A DNA stretch of 64,000 bases from Podocnemis expansa (taxonomy: Eukaryota > Chordata > Testudines > Podocnemididae), in assembly GCA_007922195.1 (NCBI GenBank), contig ML681964.1:1533101-1597100 (forward strand), written 5' to 3'. The notes beneath the pieces are model-generated. The model was not told the DNA's origin. It ran no database searches and was given only the letters and a program-made list of their open reading frames with translations. How positions within the stretch are numbered: the stretch's first letter is position 1; each line of letters begins with the position of its first letter. Both the position numbers and the translations under genes were made by a program. Shown piece by piece: positions 23,311 to 35,199 of the stretch.

Positions 23311-23734
23311 CCAGAGGGATGATGAAGAGTTCTGTTCCTGAAGGTCAACTGGTGATCAATTTATTTACTGACTCAAAGAGACTGACACTTGTATTCAAAA
23401 CCACAGCATTTTAGAAAAATAGGACTCTCTTGCTTCAGCTGTCATAGATATCGAGCACCCTACAACTGCACTTAATGAATGCTCTATGCACCAGATACAC
23501 AAAATACGTAAATCTGGCACTCCTTCAAAGAGCCCACTGGTGATTAATATGCTAATAACTTATTTGCCTTTCTCTAAAAGACAGTTATTTAACCGTATTA
23601 ATGCCCTGCAGTTCAATTATTTGAGGAGTTTGGAGATAAACACTGTGACAAAACTTCAGTTTCTGCATGTCCTGACTCCCAGCTAGTGCAGATTTTACAA
23701 AATGAGCCTATGCTATCTGTCAAATGCATAAGGC

Positions 23735-23830
23735 CTACCATCATAGACCTGCAGAACTAGAAGGGACCTGAAGAGGTCTTTTAGTCCCCTAGACTCAAGG
23801 CAGGGCTAAGTATAATCTAAGATTAGTGGT
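23735..23830 (+). repeat. CR1-type LINE fragment
   Basis: CATAGACCTGCAGAACTAGA then AGGGACCTGAAGAGGTC and CTCAAGGCAGGGCTAAGT: a familiar CR1 3' UTR block. Confidence 0.6.
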
Positions 23831-24101
23831 GGCCAATCTTACTGATCTTAACTGCATACGACAGTCTCCAGAAGTTGAGAGCTAGAGAGTGCCTGCCTGG
23901 CCTTGGTGCTTCAGCCTCTGCACCCTGGCAGGCACCCCCAAAGCCCCAAGCCCCTTCTGCACTGGGCAGAAGCTCCAAGTCCCACTATTACAGGGCAGCA
24001 GCCCTAAACACCCCACCCCAGTCTGGTAGATGGAGAATAGAAGGTAGCAAGAGGTGTAGAGTGACTCCACAAGCTGTAGTTTGGCCTCCCGTGATCTAAA
24101 C

Positions 24102-24343
24102 CAGGGATTCTTAACCTGGGGTGCCTGCACGAAGGACACCCAAGAGATGCAGGAGTAATGTATAATTTAAACATACAATTTGTAATAAATTAGTTTGGTT
24201 TTATATATTATACATTTATCAACCTATGAAACAACCTAAAAGCACAATCAAGATTGATAACCATCGAATTTTTTTTTGGTGGAGATGTGGGGTTACCATG
24301 TATCACTGTGGGGGGAGTGCCTCTAAAAGGTTAAGAACCCCTG
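24102..24343. mobile_element. hAT-like MITE, GATTCTTAACC family (242 bp)
   Basis: Ends CAGGGATTCTTAACCTGGGG and AAAGGTTAAGAACCCCTG are inverted. Flanks ATCTAAAC (24094-24101) and ATCTGGAC (24344-24351) agree at 6 of 8. Confidence 0.85.
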
Positions 24344-24351
24344 ATCTGGAC

Positions 24352-24649
24352 TGTCAATGGCTTTGCCCTTTAAATAAAATGTGGCTATAATCTTTTACAA
24401 CATAGTCATTAAATATGTTACAGTATTCTATAATAATTTCCCAGGGAGAGAAAGAGAGGGTTTTATGGAAAAAATAGTACTCGATCACATAATTAAAAAT
24501 TGTATCACAATGCATACATACAAGAAACTGAATAAAGGTTGCACAGAAAACTTTACTTCTTGCACTTCCTAACTTCTGAGTGCTTGATTTTGCAACTTTA
24601 AGTGTGTTCTTTTGATGTAGTTTTGTGGGTGCATGGGTGGGTAGGTAAG

Positions 24650-24692
<43 letters not shown>

Positions 24693-26085
24693 GTATGATC
24701 TCCTTGTCGCAGTGATGAAATTACTTGTACCCAGATGCATTGTTTATATGATCTTTAAACACTAGACCAAGACATCTAGATGCATTATATTCAGTAAAAT
24801 ATATGAGACAATAAAATACTGATTTCTTTTAGCAGTTGGATTCTGAGCATACAGAGGACAATAGTGCATTTGTTTTTACATTCTATTTCTACAGTCATGG
24901 GTCACTGGCATCCAAGCATGAATTCACCCTCACCTCACCTGACCCTTGCAAAAGTCTGGCTCTCTCCAATCTGAGACAGTAACTCGGAAATCCAGAACTG
25001 ATCTTAACAGTATCATGAGGTTTTACCAACTTCTTAATTCCTGGGTGCAAAATTCTGACAAGTCAGGTATTTTCCAATCTTTCCAATACTTAATCAGGGT
25101 TACTCTTGAGCATGATGTGCTGTTTACAGCTTGCAGTTTACTGTTTCCAGTACTGCAGTCTTGGCAGTGTCAGTAATAATGGAGAAGAAAAAATACATAT
25201 AGATTCTTTATTGAAATGCCTGTATAACACACTCATGCCCCTTCATACTCTCAGGGTGTGTACTTCCCTAACTAAACAAAAATGCAGGTTGTGCTGCAAA
25301 GCATCACCAGGAGTTTCTTTAGTCCTGGCCTGGGCAAAGCACTCACAGAAAGAGATGTTGAGTAACAGCTTAAGTCTCAGGGTCAAGCATGTGGTATGAA
25401 GCTGAGGTCCTTGACGAGGGTCTTTTTAAGCTTACCATGTCAAGTCATGTGCTAAACATAAATAGCCCAAGTTATGCTTATAGATGCTATTCTCCTCAAA
25501 AGAAACTTTTTCAGTCCCAACTGGCGTCCTAAAAATCCTACAGATAAGTAATTGACTATGAAGTGTAAACAGACCGTTAGTCTAGTCCTCATGATGCTTC
25601 CTTAGTTCTAAAAACATGAAATTTACTGGATCTCTTTATCCCTTTCCTTTCGTAGTTGAAGTCTAATACCGTCCCCATCAGGACCTGATCCAACTCCCAT
25701 GAAAGCAGTGACCTCATTCTCATTCTCCCCTCACCCCGTGTAAATCAGGAATAACTCCACTGAAACTGCATCAATCTTATACCTGTCACTTCATTAAGTA
25801 ATAGAAGAATCAGGGCCAATGACTCCAAAAGAAATTGGCTCCTAGCCTTACTCAACAGTGCTGCTGCTTAGGATATGTGATAGATTGTAAAATTTATTTC
25901 TTTTTTAACCCTAGGAAAGAGGGGCTGGTGCTCCTTCAGAGGCACAATTTCTTCTGCTTTATTGGAATTAAAATAGGAATGTGTGTGGGAGCATCACACT
26001 GCAGCACTCTGTACCTTCTCCAAAAGAAAAATAAAGCTAAAAGAAAACATAGGCCTGGTGCCTGAACTGATGGCAGTTTTACTCC
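24352..26085. other. Unique intron sequence with a GA microsatellite
   Basis: No exon found. The 128-codon minus frame at 24354-24740 runs through the GA tract and is not convincing. Confidence 0.5.
24645..24690. repeat. (GA)n microsatellite
   Basis: Long GAGA tract of roughly 20 units with one interruption near its left end. Confidence 0.95.
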
Positions 26086-26093
26086 CCACAGAG

Positions 26094-26471
26094 CTGTGGT
26101 GCTCAGCCTTTCCAAGCTACTGCACCCCCTTCTGAAGTCTGATTTGTCTTGTGTGCCTACATAAAAGAGTTACCTCCATTAAAAGCTACTTGCTTTCTTA
26201 TTTTCATGTCTGATTTTGCAAGCATCACAGCACACTATTACTGAAAAATTGCTTACTTTCTCATTTACACCACACATCAATTGGAATATAAATATTGTAC
26301 TTACATTGCAATTTACAGCATTTTGAGCAGCATAAACTAATCATTGTCTGTATGAAATTTTATTTTGTACTGACTTTGGTAGTGCTTTGTATGTAGCCTG
26401 TGGTAAACCCAGGCAAATATCTAGATGACCTGAGGTACTCACTAGACCTGCATACCCCTTGAGAATCACAG
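26094..26471. mobile_element. hAT-like MITE, CTGTGGTGCTCAGCC family (378 bp)
   Basis: Ends CTGTGGTGCTCAGCC and TTGAGAATCACAG are inverted. Flanks CCACAGAG (26086-26093) and GCATAGAG (26472-26479) agree at 6 of 8. Confidence 0.72.
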
Positions 26472-26571
26472 GCATAGAGAACAATGGGCTGACTGAGAAG
26501 TACATTCACAGCAGGAAAAAACATGCTCGACAGATAAGGATATTATTTGGTACTTTCTTAAGCCATGTCTA

Positions 26572-26812
26572 CACTGATAGTGGCAAAATTCCTGCCATTA
26601 GATCAATCCTTCCAGATAGACTTAGCAGTTAGTTAAGACACACTAAGTCAATCCAGAAATAGATTTAGTAAAACCACCCTCTCAAGTGGTGCAGCACAGT
26701 GAACAGGCTGCTCTGCAGGAGAGTTAGGAATCTGATGGGAGTTACACAAGCTGTATAGCTTGTGTAACTTCCAATGACTGCAATTAAATTTTCACCACAG
26801 TGTAGGCCAGGC
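26572..26812. repeat. Fold-back MITE with central palindrome
   Basis: Ends GCCATGTCTACACTG and CAGTGTAGGCCAGGC are inverted. The centre (26738-26772) is a hairpin, GGAGTTACACAAGCT against AGCTTGTGTAACTTCC with a 4-base loop. The sequence starts after TTAA. The same plan is seen at 30575 and 49840. Confidence 0.65.
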
Positions 26813-28020
26813 ATCTATTTTGAAGATCTAAGACCTCCTATGAGGAATCTTTTTTTTTTTTTTTTGAAATGTTAATCTTTTAAGAAGAATCCTTTATGCC
26901 AGTAGCAAAAACTCTTGCAAGGGCTGCTTTTAATTGTGCCTTTTGCTAGAAATTTTGCAAATGATGTCAGGAGTGGAATAGTGAACTTCCACTATTACAG
27001 GGCAGGAAGGGGAGCTCACCAACTGTGCAAGGCATGTCATGTCTGTCCCAGTCCCTTCATTAGCAGCATATAGGTTCAGTGCTGGAATTTAAAACACTCA
27101 ATTCCCTTAGAAAATCTTTTATACCATCCACCTACAGAGCACCCTTCAACAGCTTCTATCATCACTGCATCATCCATGAACTAGGACTGCAGGGGACTGG
27201 ATCCATTCCACAAGACCTGCAGTGAGGGCCATGAAATTCTTCTCTAGCGTAGCATCATGCTATTAGTATTCCTGGAAATGAACAGGAGTCCCTCTAAACC
27301 ACAGAGTCTTCTTCTGGGCTGCTAAGTGAACTACAAAAGACCCTTAATCCAGCTCAGTACTTCAATTAGAATTTAAAGCATTCAGAGATAACCACAGTGG
27401 TTTTTCAGCTCACCTCTAGAACAAATGCTCACAAGAATCATTTCAACGTTGGCATTAAAAGACAAGAATTTTGATTAGATTCACCGCTCCGTCAATGATT
27501 AGTTTATATTTAGGAATGTTTTTAATGCATTTTTCTCATGAAGAGGTTATAAGCTAGACAAATTCTCTCTTAAGTTTTGAGCTAATGGGAATTTCTCACA
27601 TTCCTGAACTTTTGTGAAGCGTCTCCATTCATTTTACATTCTGTTATCTAACATACCCCTTGTCAATCCCACTATTGTTTCTGTTTGTGCTTGGGGCACA
27701 TTCCACACACCACCTTTCAAAACTTTGTTTTCTTGTATTTCACCCACACACTCCTCTTGTCCCAAGGAAATACAATGATGTAGTCCAGGAAACTACAGAC
27801 CTTTCAGGAAACAGAACTTTAAACAATGAGGATGTGATCCCAAAGGAAGATGGAAGTTATATGTATATATCCGCTGGAGTGGTTGCAATGGTGAGACAAC
27901 AGTCGTGCGTAGTGAGGGGTGAAACCTGATTTCAGTGGAAGTTGTGCCTGATCGAGGAGAGCAGGAATGGGCCTAGAATTTATTTTCTCATCCAGTGTGT
28001 ATAAAAAGATCTTCAAGAGT
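26813..28020. other. Unique intron sequence
   Basis: T run near 26850. Frame 27660-27929 (89 codons) has no family similarity. No gene seen. Confidence 0.5.
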
Positions 28021-28029
28021 CTGTTAAAG

Positions 28030-28143
28030 TTGGATTTTCTCCCACAAAAGCTCATGCAATAAATAAATTTGTTAGTCTTCAAAAGTGCCACAAGACTCCT
28101 TGTTTGTTTTGCTGAACTAGACTAACACGGCTACCCCTTTGGA
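28030..28143 (+). mobile_element. Short Penelope-like copy, simple 5' truncation
   Basis: Sense orientation: half of the hammerhead-like motif (GGATTTTCTCCC, then AAAAGCTCATGC), linker GTTAGTCTTCAAAAGTGCCA, GACTCCTTG, and an intact tail GCTGAACTAGACTAACACGG with end CTACCCCTTTGGAA. This copy shows the whole 3' end best. No target duplication found. Confidence 0.87.
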
Positions 28144-28144
28144 A

Positions 28145-29655
28145 CTTGCTGCAGGGCTAATTTGTTACACTCATTAACAAATATATGCTTACAATTAATC
28201 ATTAAAGGCCATCCCTGTTAAACAAAGCACTTCTTTTACTTTAAAAATGTGCCTGAGATTTATGGATTTCACCTAGGCAGATGTTCCCACCTAAGAAGTA
28301 TCGAGAGCCCAACTGTTCCTGAAGCTAGAGGGCAGGCTTCTGGCTACTCAGAGAAAGAAGATGTGCTTGGTATGCTGCCTCTGCCTCTCTAAGGGGGCAC
28401 TAACTGAGACTTGGGAGGTAGGATTATTGCCTTAATCAAGCCCTGATATTTCATTTAGGCGACATGCAAACCATACAGTCAATGAGGAAACAACGAGCTA
28501 AATAAAATGGTTTTAAAACAGAGTAAAAATCTTCTGCTTTACATTTGCCCAAGTAAAGGTTCTCACTGAATTTTTCCTGTACTCAGATCTTGTTGTTCAT
28601 CCAACCTAGTATCCACACAAACAGTGCTAGAAACAACAAGGGACACACCTTTTAGGAGGAATTCTATTAAACAGAAGGGATGTTTCACCAATGCGTGTTC
28701 TAAAAATGCTTTCCCACAACTCTGGACCTTTATGTTCTAGTACTGTGTGAGCATTCAGCTTTATCAAGATAACTAATTACACGTAATACCTACTAACAAT
28801 TTGAGATTCAGGACTATAACATCAGACAGAGAATTCACTGGGAATCTATCTGTATTATAGCCTCAAGATTAGACATCTTAAATTCTGATGAGACCAAAAA
28901 AAAAAACTAGTGACTTAATTGAGCCAAAATTATTTGTTGCCCAGAAACGTAATCTAGAAACAAAACTCCTGTATAACTGCAATACTGCAAGTATGCTCTT
29001 GTTAATGAAAACCCACAATAAGGATGGTGATTCATAAGCACTACATAAACCTGAAGAGTGATTTGGTGTATTATATCTGTGAAAGAATAAATGAGGATCC
29101 TTGTCACGCTACAAAATCTGGTAAAAAGAATGCTGACATTAATCCACTTGCTGCTGCAGCAGCACAATAATCTAATTGCTTTAAATCATATTCATTTAAA
29201 ACAAATATCCAGAATGAAGCTTAAATGCAGTACAACAGTTTTAAAAAAGGAATACAGTAAGCAGCCACATGTTTCTGAGCAGCAACAACCTGGAAGAACC
29301 ACTGTCATAATTCAAAGTAAATATTTTTATAACTATATGCTTAGCAACCAGAAAATTCTCCACTCCTGTGAAGTGTTCCAAAACACAGTCAGCTTGAAAA
29401 GCTGATTTAGCACTCTGAGGGGGCACCTATAGTTACTGCTTCACTGATCCATGAAATTCTTGAGACAAACACATGCCTTTCTAAACTTTCATCTTGTCTT
29501 TTGAGAGGCTGTCTATTCTGGACAACTTTGGAAATTGTAATTCTTGCTTCTTTGAAAATGTAGCATGACACCTTGGTGGGGTCATATTAAAGGAATGTCT
29601 GTCTCTGCCAGGGTGTGGCTTCACTGCAGAGTTCACCTGGGCAATCAGCAACTGG
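28145..29655. other. Unique intron sequence
   Basis: No gene or recognised repeat. Short opposing frames around 28907-29426 look accidental. Confidence 0.5.
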
Positions 29656-29663
29656 GTTTGAGC

Positions 29664-30235
29664 CAGTGGCATCACTGGGAGAAGGGGGTTCAGGGGCTTC
29701 AGCCCCCCTGAAACTCAGGGCCAGCCCCAGACTAACAGGTCTCTAAACTGTGCGGGGGTGAACGGTCGTACCCCCACACAGGGAACACTGCCTGGGCAGC
29801 AGGCAGCCACAGCCTCTACCTGGCCAGAAGACAGAGTCCTCCGGCTGGGAGAGAGCTGCCCCACACCGGGCCTGGGAGTTTCTAAAACTCCTGCCCTGGC
29901 ATCACCCTGCTTGAGCATGCCCCACTCTCCTTCCAGGCGAGGTAGGGAAGCGGGGGGGGGGGGGACATGCACACTGGACCAACAGGGAAAGGGCACAGGG
30001 GAGGGGAGTCAGCCTGGGACAGTGGGGACCAGCAACAGGACCAGGGGTTTAGGGAAGGGCTTGGGGTGGCCACCAGGGAAGGGCTTGGGGAACCAGCGGG
30101 GGGGGGGGGGGGGGGGGGGGGGCGGCCCCCCCGGGCCGGGGGGCCCCCGGGGGGGGGGGCATGGATTGGGGCCCCGGCGGCCAGTGGGAGCCATGGCTGG
30201 GACACCCCTAATAGTTATATATAGCGATGCCCCTG
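29664..30235. mobile_element. GC-rich hAT-like MITE (GGCATCRCTG family), longest copy
   Basis: Perfect 8-bp target duplication GTTTGAGC (29656-29663 and 30236-30243). Ends CAGTGGCATCACTGGG and ATAGCGATGCCCCTG are inverted. The interior is very GC-rich with G runs at 29950-29963 and 30098-30122. The frames seen on both strands (up to 170 codons) are Gly/Pro-rich artefacts of composition. Confidence 0.93.
30098..30165. repeat. Poly-G and G/C homopolymer tract
   Basis: About 25 consecutive G, then alternating C and G runs. It could form a G-quadruplex, or it may be an assembly or consensus error in a hard-to-read tract. Confidence 0.8.
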
Positions 30236-30574
30236 GTTTGAGCACTAGGTATAGTGTAGCTTGGGTCTGAGAAGCTGCAAAACAAAGCCAAACTCAAGTT
30301 ACTCTTTTCCTTACTGTGCTGTCATCATCTGTGTGTGTTGTTAGGACTACTGGGAGCCTATCCCACAGTTCTTTGTTCTCCGGTAAGCTGAGCTGCTCCA
30401 TGCTTCTCTCCCAAGAAATGGTAGGGGAACCTGTCTCTCCTTTTGAGCACAACAAAAGAATTATGGGAAGGCACTAGAGAACAATCATCACTAGAGGAAT
30501 TTAGCCTGTGTCCAAGTTTAGCTTATACCTCCAGCTCAGCCAGCTTCCCAAGGTTTAAAGCACCATTGAACTTG

Positions 30575-30937
30575 AGGGTAGTCTATACTGACAGCAGCAA
30601 AATTGCCACTGTCAGCCTGGTATTCCGGGAGACTTAGCACTGAGCTCCTGGAAGTCAGCGCCGTAAGTCCAGGGGGCCAGAAGGCATAGGGGAAAGCTGA
30701 CCACAAGGCATTTGCAGTTGGCTTTCCTAAGTGTGTTCTGGAGGCTAAGAAAGTCGCCACCATTTATGCAAGGCATTTTACGTGCCTTGCGTAAATGCCA
30801 GTTGACTGCCACTAAAAACCAGTTCGAGTGCAGACTACGGCTCAGCTGTGAGGGTTGTGTGAGAGAATTAGAGGTAGAGATTAGGGGTACCACATGAGTA
30901 ACAGCCTGCCCTAACTCTGCAGTGAAGACATACCCCT
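30575..30937. repeat. Fold-back MITE with central palindrome
   Basis: Ends AGGGTAGTCTATACTG and AGTGAAGACATACCCCT are loosely inverted. The central hairpin pairs 30761-30775 with 30783-30797 (14 of 15). GCAAAATTGCCACTGTCAG near the left end resembles 26590-26610. Confidence 0.6.
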
Positions 30938-30958
30938 AAATGGAACATACCTCTAAAC

Positions 30959-31342
30959 CAGTGGTTCCCAACCTTTTCGAGTACAAGGACCCCTTTTTAA
31001 TGTCAAAAAAATATCATTGACCCCCAAATGATAATAGTTGTTATCGGGAACTAACTGCAGGCAGCGGTGCTTCGGAAAGGCAGCGGAGGACCTGGCCCCT
31101 GCCTGCTCCCAAGTGGTGGGTACACACCCAGGGGGAGGCTGCCCACAGCAGGCAACTACAATTCATTTAGAATTTTAGATCCCTCTCCAACACGAATTGC
31201 TGGCCGGCAGTGGCTGGGGTCGGATTGGCCCCAGGCTGCCTACCACCAGCCAGCAGCGACTGGGGCCGGATGCATTCACAGACCCCTTGCAATAACTCCA
31301 CGGACCCCCAAGAGTCCCCAGAACCCAGGTTGGGAACCACTG
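30959..31342. mobile_element. hAT-like element, CAGTGGTTCCCAACC family (384 bp)
   Basis: Perfect 8-bp target duplication CTCTAAAC (30951-30958 and 31343-31350). Ends CAGTGGTTCCCAACC and GGTTGGGAACCACTG are exact inverted repeats. No transposase. It lies 21 bp from the right end of the preceding MITE. Confidence 0.96.
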
Positions 31343-31351
31343 CTCTAAACT

Positions 31352-33270
31352 GTACAAGTGCATATTCATTCTCTTTGCTAGAAGAACCTTGTGGAGTTCT
31401 TTCTTCAACCACAGTATGTTTAACACTAGCAGTCATTAATTGTATTCTCATTGCTACATGCATGTGGCTGATTGGTAACAGCAACGCTCAAATATTTATG
31501 CAGCCACATAGTATTAAACAGAACCTTTAAAATTGCTGATTAGGGGATCTGGGTTAGTTTTAAAGTGCCCTTTCACTGAGTCTGGCATGTAGGTTGAGCA
31601 GGACAGGCAAAAGTGGACTTGTAATCTGGTGCCTTTTAATGTATAAATCCTGTATAAAAATAGTTATACCCAGTTAAAACGTGTTTCTTGTTGGGAGGTC
31701 GGGGGTGAGGTGAAGTTTTTGACTTAAATCTGAAGACAGCACAAATGTTTTATCCCAAAGTTTATTTTGATTTTAAAATCATAACTGTTATCATCTCTGG
31801 GTTTATTTGTTTTTTCTCCATCCCCCCACCACCACCACCACCAACTTTACAGCAGAACCTCTATTTTACTAGCTTTTACATAATTGGTGGAGTTTAATAC
31901 CAACAGTATTAGCTACAACTCGGAACTCATCTGCTGTTGTTTTTTGTGACCATTTTACAGGTTGGTGCATAATTTCTTACTGCAGTACTCATGACCACAA
32001 ATATAGACCTTGATGCAAAAAAGAACTTAAGCACATGATTAATCTCAGGTTAACCTGTAACACTATTTTAAAGTTTCATGTTAGAGGAGTCACAGTGATG
32101 AGTGGCACTAAAATCATTTTGAAATTCTTTTCCAAAAGGTCATAAATTGCTATACATGTATTTAAGAACAAAATAGGAATCCCTAGAGAGAGACACTATT
32201 ATAGAAACCATTCTAAGTCTGAAAGCAAAGACTAAAAAGCACACTCCCATCTAGCAGTCTATACAAAAGCCACTCTGCGTGCAGTGTTCAAGCAGCTAAA
32301 TTTAACTATAGTCTCAGTCTTACATGGAATTCGTGATATTGTACCTACGCTAGACACACTTCATAGAGTACCCACATGCAGGGCTGTCCCTGGGGGGATG
32401 TGGGGACCCAGTGCAAATCATACTGCATGTGGCCTTCCTTATGGGTTGGCTTCAAGTGTTCTGGGCCTGGTCACTTCCTGAATTTCCAGCTTCTGGTGCC
32501 ATACAACCAAAAATGCAAAATTCACTGTCTTTGCTGGGGTAAAAAAGGTTAGGCATGCGTGGTTGTGTTTTCTGACATACTTTTGCTCTTTCTTAGGGCA
32601 GGGTTCAGCAACTCTTGTGATGTTAAAGCATGGAGCCCAGGCTAATCATCTCAATTTAATGTATGCTACAGATGGTTCAGGGGCTCTGTATTATACTGCA
32701 CTGAGGTTCCAGTTAACCTGTTCAGACTTTTCTTACCAGATGAAGCGTGAATGGGCTTGAGAACCTTGTTACGGTAAGAAGCAGAAGAAATGACAATGAT
32801 AAAGAACATAGCATCTTTTTTTATACAACTACAGTACCCACAGCTTGATTATTTTAAATTGCATAAGTGTTGATACTGGAATGATCCCAACTTTTAGAAA
32901 CTTGAATTCATCTACTTTTCAGTTGCCTAAGAGCTCTGGATTGTTCTCACAGCCTCTAATAAATACCACTCCACACAATGCTTTGGTTGGCAGTAGGAGT
33001 TGCTTTCTACTGCTTCCTCATAGCAGGTAGTACCATGGATCCCTTTGATGCCAGGATTCCACTGCGCATAAGCCTGGAGTTCCATTTGGCTGGTTTCCTT
33101 TGATGATAATGGATAAGGTAATTACTCCACTGATGGGCCAACCTCTTGGAAGATTATAGTAGTTACAGTCTCAACCCTTGAAAGTGGATGCGGTCAAAAG
33201 AGTGACCTTTCCAAAAAAAGATTATCAAAGCAAAACAGTCAAGCAGAAACTAACACGGTTGACTGAAATG
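31352..33270. other. Unique intron sequence
   Basis: A CCA repeat at about 31825-31845. A hAT-like start GCAGGGTTCAGCAACTC near 32599 has no partner. No gene seen. Confidence 0.5.
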
Positions 33271-33284
33271 CTTTTAAAAAGTAT

Positions 33285-33404
33285 AACAAGCAAGGAGTCC
33301 TGTGGCACTTAAAGACTAACGCATTTATAAATAAACAAATAAAAGTGCCACAGGACTCCTTACTTGTTTTGCTGAACTAGACTAACATGGCTGTCCCCTT
33401 GGAA
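33285..33404 (+). mobile_element. Short Penelope-like copy, inverted upstream of its tail (120 bp)
   Basis: Flanked by TTTAAAAAGTAT at 33273-33284 and 33405-33416. Antisense piece CAAGGAGTCCTGTGGCAC to ACGCATTTAT, then sense piece AAGTGCCACAGGACTCCTTA, then tail GCTGAACTAGACTAACATGG ending CCCCTTGGAA. Confidence 0.92.
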
Positions 33405-33707
33405 TTTAAAAAGTATGTTTGCAATCCCTACTCATTAACTGAATACATTGGAAGACTTAAATTAATTTGTATTTTTTAAAGAGAGAGTGAGTGTTTTATT
33501 CAGAGTACAGGACCAACACTAGAAACTCCCTCATTTCTAATCCCTGCACTATCATCAATTTATTACTTGGCCTTAAGCAAGAAACAATCTCATTTTGACT
33601 GGCACCTTGTAAAGTAATTTACATTTGTGAAAAGTCATGACAAAAAGTCTGTTACCACTTTTGGCTGAGCTTGCAAGATTTCCATTCCACTTGAAGGGCT
33701 AAGGGAA

Positions 33708-34289
33708 TTGGCTGATGAGATAGCAGCACCGCTGGCCATTATCTTTCAAAACTCATGGAGAATGGGGGAGGTGCCAGAGGATTGGAAAAGAGCAAATGTA
33801 GTGCCTATTTTCAAAAAGGGGAAAAAGGAGGATACAGGGAATTACAGACCAGTCAGCCTCACCTCAATCCCTGGAAAAATTATGGAGCAGGTTCTCAAAG
33901 AATCCATCCTCAAACGCTTAGAGGAAAATAAAGTGATCAGGAACAGTCAGCATGGATTTACCAAGGGTAAATCATGCCTGACCAATCTCATTTCCTTCTA
34001 TGATCAGATGACTAGTTTTCTGGATGCAGGAAGAACCGTTGATGTGATATACCTTGATTTTAGCAAGGCTTTTGATACAGTTTCCCACAGCATTTTCATT
34101 GGCGAATTAAGGAAGTATGGGTTGGATAGGTGGACTATAAGGTGGATAGAAAACTGGCTAGATCAACGGTTTCAGCGTGTAGGAATCAATGGTTCCATGT
34201 CTAGCATGTCTAGAGTGGTGTGCCCCAGGGGTCAGTCCTGGGGCCAGTTCTGTTCAACATTTTCATCAATGATCTGGATGATGCAATAG
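33708..34289 (+). pseudogene. CR1 reverse transcriptase, N-terminal part
   Basis: Contains VPEDWKRANVVPIFKKG, NYRPVSLTSIPGKIMEQVL, QHGFTKGKSCLTNL and VIYLDFSKAFDTVSH, the standard RT fingers and palm A blocks; the first catalytic Asp (YLDFSKAFD) is present. A frameshift near 34205-34215 ends the useful frame; after it the [11 protein letters not shown] block continues in another frame (listed next). The last residues of this frame are noise. Confidence 0.93.
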
Positions 34290-34879
34290 ACTGCACTCTC
34301 AATAAGTTCGCAGATGACACCAAGCTGGGGGGAACGGTAGACATGTTGGAGGACAAGGACAGGATTCAGGGAGATCTAGACAAATTGGAACAGTGGGCCA
34401 ATAGAAATCTCATGAGGTTCAATAAGGACAAGTGTAAAATCCTGCACATGGGACCAAAAAACCCCATGCACTGCTACAGGCTGGGAAACATTCAGCTAAG
34501 TAGCAGCAGTGCAGAAAAGGACCTGGGGGTCATGGTGGATGGGAAGTTGGATATGAGTCAGCAGTGTGCTCTTGTGGCCAAAAAGGCCAATGGCATACTG
34601 GGCTGCCTCAAAAGAAGTATTACCAGCAGATCAAGGGATGTGATCATTCCCCTCTATTCTGCACTGGTGAGGCCACATCTAGAATACTGTGTTCAGTTTT
34701 GGGCTCCCCACTACAAAAAGGACAGGGACATGCTAGAGAGAGTTCAGAGGAGGACAACCAAAATGATTAAAGGGCTGGAGCACAAGCCCTATGAGGAAAG
34801 ACTGAAAGCATTAGGGTTATTTAGTCTGCAGAAGAGAAGATTGAGGGGAGATTTGATAGCAACCTTCAACTACTTGTAG
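34210..34879 (+). pseudogene. CR1 reverse transcriptase, C-terminal part
   Basis: Continues in a shifted frame: [18 protein letters not shown] (block B), then FADDTKLGG (catalytic FADD, about 34306-34330), [20 protein letters not shown], and the thumb-side region with [28 protein letters not shown] and [21 protein letters not shown] stop at 34877-34879 interrupts the usual continuation. Inactive. Confidence 0.94.
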
Positions 34880-35110
34880 GGATGCTCCAAGGAAGATGGA
34901 GCTCAATTGTTCTCGGTAATAACAGAGGACAGAACGAGGAGCAACGGTCTCAAGTTCCGGTTAGGGAGGTCGAGGCTGGATATCAGAAAAAACTTTTTTA
35001 CTAAGAGAGTGGTGAAGCCTTGGAATGAGCTGCTGAGAGAGGTGGTGAAATCTCCATCTTTGGAGGTGTTTAAGGCCCGGCTGGACAAAACCACGACTGG
35101 GATGGTTTAG
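34880..35110 (+). pseudogene. CR1 ORF2 C-terminal tail
   Basis: After the premature stop the protein homology continues with FSVITEDRTRSNGLKFRLGR, SRLDIRKNFFTKRVVKPWNE and SPSLEVFKARLDK to a natural stop at 35108-35110. This is the normal CR1 C-terminus. Confidence 0.92.
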
Positions 35111-35199
35111 TGGGAGTGGTCCTGCCTCTGGCAGGGGGTTGGACTAGATGACCTATGAGGTCCCTTTCAACCCTATGATTCTATGATGGCATTTCTCTG

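Larger units (their letters stand above)
33696..35195 (+). mobile_element. CR1 LINE, 5'-truncated
   Basis: Begins in mid reverse transcriptase and runs through the ORF2 C-terminus into a short 3' UTR with GAGGTCCCTTTCAACCCTAT and the ATTCTATG tail typical of CR1. The endonuclease domain and ORF1 are absent, as expected for 5' truncation during target-primed reverse transcription. No target duplication was recognised, which is usual for CR1. Confidence 0.95.

Noticed and set aside
29758..30270. 170-codon plus frame and overlapping minus frames
   Set aside because: They lie wholly or mostly in a GC-rich hAT MITE with an exact target duplication and are open on several strands because stop codons are rare in G/C-rich DNA.
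33708..35110. A functional LINE reverse transcriptase gene
   Set aside because: 5'-truncated, with a frameshift near 34210 and a stop at 34877.
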